From: DATEDA01 sp963789885
Lineage (GTDB): Bacteria; Pseudomonadota; Gammaproteobacteria; Burkholderiales; SG8-39
Length of the DNA: 64,000 nt
NCBI GenBank assembly: GCA_963789885.1
Contig: CAWBNB010000027.1
Span: forward strand, 23,154-87,153
Reading direction: 5' to 3'
Made by a program: the position numbers and the translations under genes
Shown here: positions 1 to 8,000 of the stretch, one piece after another
How positions within the stretch are numbered: the stretch's first letter is position 1
Layout of the letters: each line of letters opens with the position of its first letter
Notes under the pieces: model-generated
Database searches by the model: none
What the model was told of the DNA's origin: nothing
The model's input: only the letters and a program-made list of their open reading frames with translations

Positions 1-485
1 TCTGGGCGATGGACATCACCTACATCCCGATGGCGCGCGGGTTCGTCTACCTCGCCGCGGTCGTCGACTGGGCTTCGCGCCGGGTGCTCGCCCACCGCGT
101 GTCGATCTCGATGGACACCGAGTTCTGCCGCGAGGCGCTGGAGGAGGCACTCGCGCGTTACGGCTGTCCCGAGATCTTCAACACCGATCAGGGCAGCCAG
201 TTCACCAGCGCCGAGTTCCTTGACGTCCTGAAGAAGCGCGGCATCGGCATCAGCATGGACGGCAAGGGCGCTTGGCGCGACAACGTGTTCGTCGAGCGGC
301 TGTGGCGCAGCGTGAAGTACGAGGAGGTCTATCTGCGCGCCTACGAGACGGTGAGCGCGGCGCGTGCAGGGCTTGCGCGTTACTTCGTCTTCTACAACAT
401 GCGTCGACCGCACAGCGCTCTGGACGGAAGCACGCCCGATGAGTTCTACTTCGCCTTGCTGCCGGCGACCCGGAAGGCAGCTTGA
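1..485 (+). CDS. IS3-family transposase OrfB, C-terminal part (cut by window start)
   Basis: Reading frame open from base 3 (Trp-Ala-Met-Asp-Ile-Thr-Tyr) to the stop at 483-485. The residues are the rve integrase core of IS3-family OrfB: first catalytic Asp in MDITYIP, second in NTDQGSQF, Glu in NVFVERLWRSVKYEE, then the usual YNMRRPHSALDGSTPDEFY tail. The N-terminal HTH_21 region and OrfA lie outside the window, so whether the element is whole cannot be judged. Downstream, around 575-650, is a stretch resembling the right end of such elements (ctgtctaaacgg then atggggcc). Confidence 0.9.
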   Translation, partial: WAMDITYIPMARGFVYLAAVVDWASRRVLAHRVSISMDTEFCREALEEALARYGCPEIFNTDQGSQFTSAEFLDVLKKRGIGISMDGKGAWRDNVFVERLWRSVKYEEVYLRAYETVSAARAGLARYFVFYNMRRPHSALDGSTPDEFYFALLPATRKAA

Positions 486-818
486 GCGACGAGCACGGGT
501 TGCCCACCGCGTCGGTCGTGCGTTCGTCGCAGGCGACGCCCGCCCGCCGCCGTGGACAACCCTGCCGCATCGCATCCCTAACCGCAGAGAATCCACTTAT
601 CCAACCCCCGGGCGCTGTCTAAACGGATGGGGCCATCTCTTCTGCGAGCACCGAGGCGCCAATCGTTGCAACGGGCAAGTGCGCTGCGAGCAGCGGCTCT
701 GCCAGCGGAGTTATCGGCGTCATTCGGTGCGGGGGTGACCCGGGGTGCCATGATGGGCGATCAGTCTCTACGCAAGCGATGGTGGGGTGAGCTCGTCGGG
801 CGAAGCGTCTTTGCGCAC
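486..818. other. Noncoding IS ends between two transposase genes
   Basis: No credible gene. The left part probably contains the right end of the IS3 element. The right part is the region downstream of the leftward IS110-type recombinase; in IS1111-group elements this is where the bridge RNA is normally encoded. The motif atgatggg occurs at about 750 and, inverted, near the other end of the element (about 2002), a possible subterminal inverted repeat. I could not fix the boundaries or read the guide loops here. Confidence 0.4.
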
Positions 819-1913
819 TCAGGCGGGAATCGGGTAAGCGCTGCGAGTGATCTTCTTTTCCAGCCGTTTGACCTGCCCGTAGGGGGAGCTGTCGCGAAGG
901 CACGCGTAGCAGATGCGGGCGAGTTTGTTCGCGAGCGCGCAGGTCGCCTTATTGTGATTGGTTCGCCCCTGCACGGCGAGCGCCCAGGCGCGAAGGCCGT
1001 CGACGGCGCGGCCGGCGTGGGTGGCGGCAGTGGAGGCGCGCAGCACCGAGCGCGCCCCGTGGGTCAGGAGCATCCGCAGGTAGCGGTCCCCGCGCTTGGA
1101 GATGCGTCCGATTCGGCGCGTGCTGCCAGAGGAGTGCTCCTTGGGCGTCAAGCCGAACCAGGCGGCGAAGTGTCGCGCGTCGCGGAAATGGCTCACGTTG
1201 CCGCTGGTGGCGGCAACCATGGCGGTGGCGGTGAGCAGCCCCACGCCCGGGATCGTCAGCAGCGTCGTGCACGCGGCCGACGCACGCGCCGATTGCGTCA
1301 AGTCGCGCTCGAGCTGTCCCACGCGCGCCTCAAGCAGCCGGATCTCTTCAACCAGCAACTTCATCGTCGGTCGGACGAGTTCAGGAATCGCCGAGTTCGG
1401 TTCGGCGAGGACACGTGCGATCTGCTCCAGACCGGTGCGGGCGCCCAAGGCGATCGCGATGCCGAACTCCCGGCAGAACCCGCGCAGCGCGTTGATCCGG
1501 GAGGTGCGGGTACCCATCCACAACGAGCGCGTCCGGTGCAGCGCCTGGAGGGCCTGCTCGTCGAGCGATTTCACGCGCACCGGCACGATGTCGGCGCAGC
1601 GCGCCGCTTCCAGCAGCGCTTCGGCGTCGGCTGCATCGGTCTTGTTGCGCTTGACGTAGGCGCGCACGTACGGCGCCGGCAACAGCCGGACCTCAATGCC
1701 CAGGCCGCTGAGCCAGCGCGCCCAGTGGTGCGCGCTACCGCAGGCCTCCATCACGACCAGTCCAACGGCACGATTGGCGAACCAGCGCTCGAACTGAGTA
1801 CGCGTCAGGCGCTGGCGTTCGACCAGGCGCCAGTTGGCATCGGCAATCGCAAGCTGGAAGACGGACTTGGCGAGATCGACGCCCACGATGGCCAGCGCGG
1901 CGGTAGCATTCAT
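819..1913 (-). CDS. IS110-family (IS1111-type) DEDD/Ser recombinase
   Basis: 364-residue transposase. The N-terminal DEDD_Tnp_IS110 domain starts AIVGVDLAKSVFQLAI and contains VMEACGSAHHWAR and KTDAADAEAL. The C-terminal Transposase_20 domain holds LLTIPGVGLLTATAM, F-AAWFGLTPKEHSSG, and RIGRISKRGDRYLRMLL. The frame is open further upstream (to 2000), but the ATG at 1911-1913 fits the family start and has AGGAGAG about 8 bases upstream. The ACGSAHHWAR motif and length fit the IS1111 subgroup, members of which often insert into integron attC sites; an attC-like half-site follows on the right (2005-2090). The gene looks intact. Confidence 0.9.
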   Translation of the reverse strand: MNATAALAIVGVDLAKSVFQLAIADANWRLVERQRLTRTQFERWFANRAVGLVVMEACGSAHHWARWLSGLGIEVRLLPAPYVRAYVKRNKTDAADAEALLEAARCADIVPVRVKSLDEQALQALHRTRSLWMGTRTSRINALRGFCREFGIAIALGARTGLEQIARVLAEPNSAIPELVRPTMKLLVEEIRLLEARVGQLERDLTQSARASAACTTLLTIPGVGLLTATAMVAATSGNVSHFRDARHFAAWFGLTPKEHSSGSTRRIGRISKRGDRYLRMLLTHGARSVLRASTAATHAGRAVDGLRAWALAVQGRTNHNKATCALANKLARICYACLRDSSPYGQVKRLEKKITRSAYPIPA

Positions 1914-2004
1914 CTCGGACTCTCCTGGGTTGAGCGCTGACACCCCACACCACATGAGGCCAGCTGGCACGATGATGCCGAGAAGCCGGGGGGAGTCCAT
2001 CCCA

Positions 2005-2090
2005 TCATTCGAGCGGACCGACCAACAGCTTTCCTGTTTTCTACCCTCTTCGCTTCGCTCGCTAGCGGCCGCTCAACGCGAACGTTGGGC
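2005..2090 (+). other. attC-like integron recombination half-site
   Basis: At the 3' end GCTCAAC (2071-2077, RYYYAAC type) is followed by GTTGGGC (2084-2090, GTTRRRY core). GAGCGG near 2013-2018 is complementary to CCGCTC at 2069-2074, as L'' and L' are in attC sites, and tcattcgagcgg resembles common L'' sequences. The ORF at 2097 starts six bases after the core, as cassette genes do. A matching R'' (candidate gtctaaac near 618) would lie left of the IS110-type element, implying insertion into attC, but this is uncertain. No integron integrase is in the window. Confidence 0.5.
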
Positions 2091-2096
2091 CGCGTG

Positions 2097-2440
2097 ATGG
2101 CAGGCAAGCGGCAGCACTTCATCCCGCGGTTCCTGCAGACTGGCTTCGCGAGCCGCCGAAACGGTGACGAAACGTTCACCTGGGTGTATCGAAAGACGGC
2201 GCTCCCGTTTAACGCGAACATCATCAACATTGGGGTCGAAGGGCATTTCTACACGGAGGGCGCAAACACCGAAGCAGACGATCTGATTACTGCTGCCGAG
2301 GGACCATTCAGTGCTTTGATCAAGGACCTTAGGAGGGGGATCCCTGGGTCGCTTTCGGACCCAAGACTTCCTCAGCTAGTTGCTCACCTCGAACTACGCA
2401 CGAGACACCTACGACAGAGCCTCCTGCAGACTGGAGAGTT
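2097..2440 (+). pseudogene. DUF4238-family protein, N-terminal fragment
   Basis: ATG at 2097 begins MAGKRQHFIPRFLQTGFASR, the hallmark N-terminus of DUF4238 proteins (QHF-PRF--F). Similarity runs about 115 residues (KTALPFNANIINIGVEGHFY, AEGPFSALIKDL, LELRTRHLRQSL) and is then lost where an integrase-core transposase sequence begins. Full-length members are usually 250-350 residues, so this is a truncated copy. DUF4238 function is not established. Its position directly after an attC-type core suggests it was an integron gene cassette. Confidence 0.65.
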
Positions 2441-3433
2441 TGTTGTGTCAAGATTTCCGTGCGCTTCGCGAGCGGCTGGGTGGGCGGCGCATCATCTTCA
2501 CCGACGCCGAGCGCCGGCAACTTGCAGAGAAGGCGAGGGCGGTAGGGCGCAAGGGGCTGCGCGAGCTTGGCACGATCGTCACCCCAGACACCCTGCTTCG
2601 CTGGCACCGCGAGCTCGTGGCGCGGAAGTGGACCTTCGTCGAAAGACGAAGGGCCGGTCGGCCACGCACAGGCGACGAACTGGTTGGGCTGGTGGTTCGC
2701 ATGGCCAGCGAGAACCCGAGTTGGGGCTACACGCGCATCCAAGGGGCGATGAGGAACCTCGGTCACAAGCTTGGCCGCGGGACGATTCGCGGGATCCTGA
2801 AGGAGCATGGCATCGAGCCCGCCCCCGAACGAGGCAAAGGGATGCCGTGGTCGGTGTTCTTGAAGGCGCATTGGAAGGCCTTGGCTGCGGCAGACTTCTT
2901 CACCGTGGAGGTGTGGAGCTGGCGGGGGCTCATGACACACTACGTCTTCTTTGTCATCGAGCTCGCGACTCGACGCGTGCGCATCGCCGGGATCACCGTC
3001 CAACCCGATGGGGGCTGGATGATGCAGATGGGTCGTAACCTACTGGATGTGTTCGACGGCCCGCTGGTGGACAAGCGCTATCTGATTGTCGATCGAGACA
3101 CAAAACACTGTGCTGAGTTTCGGCAGATGGTTGCGCGGGAGGGTGTCCAAGTGATCCGGCTGCCGCCGCGTTCGCCCAATTTGAATGCCTACGCCGAACG
3201 CACGTAGCGTTCGGTAAAAGAGGAGTGCCTGTCAAAGATCATTCCGATCGGGCAGGGGATGCTGCGTCGCGCATTACATGAGTACGTCGGCCATTATCAC
3301 CTCGAACGAAATCATCAAGGCCGGTAACAAGTTGATCACGCCTCGCTCCGGGTCGCAGCGCCGAGATGGACCAATCACTCGGTGCCCAAGACTTGGTGGA
3401 ATCCTGAACTACTACGAGCGACTCGCGGTGTGA
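2440..3433 (+). pseudogene. Integrase-core (DDE) transposase, decayed
   Basis: Open frame to 3207 gives TPDTLLRWHRELVARKW, ENPSWGYTRIQGAMRNLGH, the first Asp in AAADFFTVEVW, second in LIVDRDTKHCAEF, then LPPRSPNLNAYAER. An in-frame TAG at 3205-3207 replaces the expected residues before RSVKEECLSK; the same frame continues through HYHLERNHQG, followed by a further frame change before NKLIT and a tail LGGILNYYER ending at 3431-3433. The premature stop plus frameshift make it inactive. It truncates the DUF4238 gene on its left. Confidence 0.8.
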
Positions 3434-3540
3434 ACGCCGTCGGAGATTCCGAACATAACGCGGTTGAATTCGGGGGCGTGGAAACGTGTGCCGGCGCCCC
3501 GGCCTAGAATGTCCGCGCTCGAAACGGGAAGGGAGGGGCT

Positions 3541-5013
3541 GTGGCGCTCGAGAGACAGATCTACGTCATCTCCGATTTACATCTCGGCGGGTCCTGGCCA
3601 GGGGAAAATCCCGCATTCCCGAGGGGTTTCCGGATGATGACTCATCCGGACGTGCTCGCGAGATTCATCTCCGGCCTCGCTGCACGAACGGGCGGGACCG
3701 TAATCGAGCTCGTCATCAACGGCGATTTCGTCGATTTTCTGGCCGAAGCGCACGGAGAAACGGAACGCTGGACGCCGTTTCTCGCGGACCCGGGAGAAGC
3801 GCTTGCGACATTCATGCGAGTCGCCGAACGCGCTGGTGACAGGGAAGTATTTGACGCATTGCGTGACTTCATCGCGGCGGGCCACGCCCTCACGGTCCTG
3901 CTTGGGAACCATGATCTCGAGCTGAGCCTGCCGGCCGTACGTCGGGCATTCGAAGAGCGTGTCGGTGCGGTTGGCGCGCGCTCGATCCGGTTTCTCTATG
4001 ACGGCGAAGCGTATACGGTCGGTGAAGCCCTGATCGAGCACGGCAACCGCTACGACCCTCCAAACCGCGTGGATCACGGGGGTCTAAGGCAGCTTCGTTC
4101 CCTTCAGTCTCGTGGACAGTTCGAGGAGATGGGCGGGCGTTTTAGCGCACCTGCCGGCAGCCAGCTGGTCGCGCGAGTAATGAACCCACTGAAATCGGAC
4201 TTCGCGTTCATCGATCTTCTCAAACCCGAATCCGAGCCGTTGTTTGCGCTCGTGCTGGCTCTCGACCCCGGGCATGCGGAGACCGTGCGCAAGATTGCCC
4301 GAGCGGTTCCGATCGGACGTGCCTACGGAACTGCGATCGGCGAGTCATCCGCGCTGCCGCGATTCGGCGCAGAGGTCGGCGGCATGTCGTCCACCTCCGA
4401 TACCGTGTTTCATGGCGACCTTGCACCGGAAAAATCCGATGTTTCCGACGCCGCGCTCCGGCGCGTACTGTCCGCCGTTCTTCCATCCGAGGCGATCGAT
4501 TCGCTCCTGCGCGAATCGAGCGCGGATGTACGCTTCGGAGCTGACGTTGGCGCGCTGGAGCGAGCAACCGCGATCTGGAGCCTTGTCAGGTTGGCCGCGG
4601 CCGGAAACTGGGTATCCGCGAATCGTCGGCTGGCGCTCCTGCGCGATACGCTGCCCGCCATCGACCGGGAAGAGAGCTTCGAACGAAAGCTGGAGCCTGC
4701 GAAGCGGTACCTCGACGCGGCGCGAGCGCTCGCAAAGCGCCATCGGTTCGTCGTGTTTGGCCACACGCATCACGCAAAGTCGGTACCGGTCGGGGACGGG
4801 CTTTACCTCAACTCCGGCACTTGGGCGAACTTGATGCGCTTTCCGGCCGACCTGTTCTCCTCGGACGAAAAGGTCTCCATGACGGCGATGAGAGCGTTTC
4901 TCGAAGAAGTCTGGCAGAACCGGATCGAACATTACATAGAGTTCTCGCCGACCTACGTTCTCCTTGAGGTCGAGCGCGGCGGCCGAACGCACGCCACTCT
5001 GTGCGACGCATGA
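3541..5013 (+). CDS. Calcineurin-like metallophosphoesterase
   Basis: 490 residues, GTG start with GGGAGGGG just upstream. Calcineurin-like phosphoesterase motifs in order: SDLHLGG (11-17), GDFVDF (61-66), GNHD (122-125), a conserved His in EHGNRYD (about 167), and GHTHH (about 411-415) followed by YLNSGTWANL, so all metal-binding motifs are present. A long insert (about 180-400) separates GNHD from GHTHH and could form a regulatory or oligomerisation domain. No signal peptide, hence cytosolic. The stop lies 40 bases before the start of the protease-STAND gene on the same strand, so the two are probably co-transcribed. The substrate cannot be read from sequence: phosphodiester, nucleotide and phosphoprotein are all possible. 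Confidence 0.88.
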   Translation: MALERQIYVISDLHLGGSWPGENPAFPRGFRMMTHPDVLARFISGLAARTGGTVIELVINGDFVDFLAEAHGETERWTPFLADPGEALATFMRVAERAGDREVFDALRDFIAAGHALTVLLGNHDLELSLPAVRRAFEERVGAVGARSIRFLYDGEAYTVGEALIEHGNRYDPPNRVDHGGLRQLRSLQSRGQFEEMGGRFSAPAGSQLVARVMNPLKSDFAFIDLLKPESEPLFALVLALDPGHAETVRKIARAVPIGRAYGTAIGESSALPRFGAEVGGMSSTSDTVFHGDLAPEKSDVSDAALRRVLSAVLPSEAIDSLLRESSADVRFGADVGALERATAIWSLVRLAAAGNWVSANRRLALLRDTLPAIDREESFERKLEPAKRYLDAARALAKRHRFVVFGHTHHAKSVPVGDGLYLNSGTWANLMRFPADLFSSDEKVSMTAMRAFLEEVWQNRIEHYIEFSPTYVLLEVERGGRTHATLCDA

Positions 5014-5053
5014 TTCGCCCTCGCCGGCGAGATTGCATCACCACCCGTGGTCA

Positions 5054-8000
5054 ATGATCACTAGTACCCTTACCGATGCGATTGCTCGGATCGAGGTCTA
5101 CGCCGGAAAGGAGCTACGCCAGCGAGGTACTGGCTTCCTCGTCGATGCTGGGCATGCGGTGACGGCTCTCCACGTCGTCGCGGACCGCAGCGTTTCGCCT
5201 CCTGCGCAATATGGCACTCGAGTCGTCCTTAGGTTCGGCGACGACTCCACCGAAGCAACCGTCCTACTCTACGACACTGCAAAGGACTGGGCGCTCCTCG
5301 GCCTCAAGACCGCACGGAAGGTCCAACCAATTGCGCTAGCGCGGCTCGACCGCCCGGTTGACCGTTGCTGGATGTGGGGCTTCGCGGAGCTCAACGCGCT
5401 CAACGGGAAGACATTCACCGGCGAGATCCTGCGAGTAGACGCCGCATTCGGCGACCGGTCTCCGATGCTCGAGATCGATTCGCGTAACGCCCAGGGCGCA
5501 CCGATCGGGGGGCTTTCTGGAGGTCCGTGCTTTGTGCAGGGCCGGGCAATCGGCCTCGTGCAGGCGAATCTCGAGGAAGGTCGACGCAACATCGCCGGCG
5601 CGCTGTATGCGCTTCCCATCGAGGTGGTCGTCGCCGGCTGCCGGGATCTTCTACCTACCCTCGAGGTCCTTGAGCTCGAGTGGTTACGGCCGGACGCACC
5701 GCACCAGGCTGAGCGCCCGCCGGCCTGGTTCGTCGAGACTCCGCGGGTCGGTGAGATCGCTGAACGCATCGCGGCCACGCTGCACGACCGCGCGAAGCTG
5801 CATGCGCCGATCGTGATCTGGGGCGCCGCAGGGTCAGGGAAGACGACGATCGCTGCAGCAGTCTCTGCGGCAATAGAGCATCTGTTTCCGGATGGCACGC
5901 TCTGGACCACGCTCGGACGGTCCGAGGAGCGCGCCGACGCCGTGCATCGTGGATCCCTGCTGACCAAGCTCGGAGCGTGGGTGCAGGAATTTGACCGGGC
6001 CTTCGTCGCGTCATCGATCGATGTCTGCTCACGACACATGCGGTCCCTCCTCGCGGACCGGCGCTGCCTGCTGGTGATCGACGACGCCTGGGATCCCGAT
6101 GCCGTCGAGCCGTTCCTGGTTGCAGGTGCGAAGTGTCGTACGATCATCACTACCCGACGGCGGGACATTGCCGAAGCCTTGGGTGGCGAGGTGTTCGAGC
6201 AACGCGAGCTAGAGCGGGAACAGTCACTTGCGCTTCTCGCCGCGCGCCTCGGGCGCCCTCTCCCCGAAAGTGAGCGCGAAATGGCGGCGCGCACTGCGCA
6301 GATCGTCGGCCATCTGCCCCTCGCGTTGGTGCATGTCGCAACCGCCGTTGGGCGCGGTAAGGCATGGTCGGAGATCGCGCAGGATCTCGGTGCAGAGGTC
6401 TCGCGGCTCGAGTCGATCGAGCCGCTCGCGAACCTCCGCCGGTCTGACACTGGGCTAGAGGCCGTCCTGAATCTGAGCTTGAAGGGATTGCTCGATTACC
6501 GGAACGGAGATCGGCTGCATGCTGCATTTGCGTGGCTCGGAGTCACGCCCGAGGATGCTGATCTTCCGGTCGCCGCCGTGGCGCAGCTGTGGGAAACCGA
6601 TCCAGTGCAGGGGGGCAGCTGGCTGGAGATTCTGTGGAACGACGCGCTGCTGACGCGCGCGACGGGTGAACCGCGCGCATATCGTCTCCACGACCTGTGG
6701 CTGGATCGCGCACGGCGACTGCTCACCACCGCTGCGCCAGGTGGTTACGGCATCAGCCTGCCGAAAGCGCACGGAGCCGTTCTCGATCGTTATTCGAAGC
6801 TATGCAGCCGGCCGAATGCGTGGTGGACGGTGCCGGACGATGGCTACATATTTGATCGGCTTGCCTGGCACCTGGTGGGTGCTAATCGCTCCGAAGCGCT
6901 CCACACGCTGCTTGCCGCCGAGACCGCTGACGGAGGAAACGGGTGGTTCCAGGCCCGCGAACGCACCCATCAACTCGACCGCTATGTGTCCGACATCGAT
7001 GTTGCGTGGAAGGCCCTCGACTTATCCGAGGACGACGTACTCACGACCGAACGACAGTTGCGTTATTCCCTAGCGATCGCGTCCCTTAACAGTAGCGCAG
7101 CAAATATTCCGGCCGGTTGGATCGTGCGACTGGTGGCCGAGAAAGCGTGGAAGAGCCGCGAAGCCGTCCTTCACGCATTGCGAATAGGCGATCATGCCAG
7201 TAGAGCGCGCGCGCTAAGCGGCTTGCTGCCTCACCTCGACGACTCCGAGCGATCGTGGGCTACGCGAAGCGCGGTTCGAGCGGCGTTCACGTGGGGGCAG
7301 GTGGGGGACTCGTCGGACACCTGGCTGCGAGAGCGTCTGCCAGAGCTGCTCGGCCCGCTGGGCCGATGGATGAACGCAGCCCTCTACAGGGAAGTACTGG
7401 ACGTGCTCTTTGCGCAAGAGGCGCCCATGGCAGCGCTCTCGGCGCTCGCGCCGACGCTTGCGGAGGCCGATGTCCCAAGAGTTCTCGAGTTTGCACTCAA
7501 GCGCGGATACGACGCCGACACCGGAAAGCTGCTCCGCGCTATCAAACCTCGGCTTGCCGCTACCGAGCTGGAATCCCTTGTCAAGGGGACCGCTCTCGGG
7601 GCCGAGGCCGCGCCAGAAAACAGCAGCTCTCGGGCCTTGAAGGAGTTTCAGCTTCACCTAGAACTGCTCGTGGTCGCCGATCTACCGGCTCGAGCCCCAG
7701 AGGTTCAGTGTCTCGCTGCGTTGCTTCCCTTCGCTGACTGGAGGGGTCCGGAACTCGTGTCCACCATCGTCGATCGCGCGTCGATCGATACTCCGCTGAC
7801 GCCACTGGTGGATGCGGCGCTAGCAGTGAAGAACAGCTATGTGCGGACGAGGCTTCTCGAGGAGCTTGCGCCGCGACTCACGGGGCCCGATGTGCGACAC
7901 GTCCTGGCGAGTCTCGATGCGCCGATGGTCGATTCGGTGCGATCGAGCATGCTTTCAGCACTCCGGGCGGGCCTCCCGACTGATCTTGTCTTGCCCGCGG

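Noticed and set aside
627..1940. 437-codon plus-strand ORF
   Set aside because: Antisense shadow of the IS110-type recombinase.
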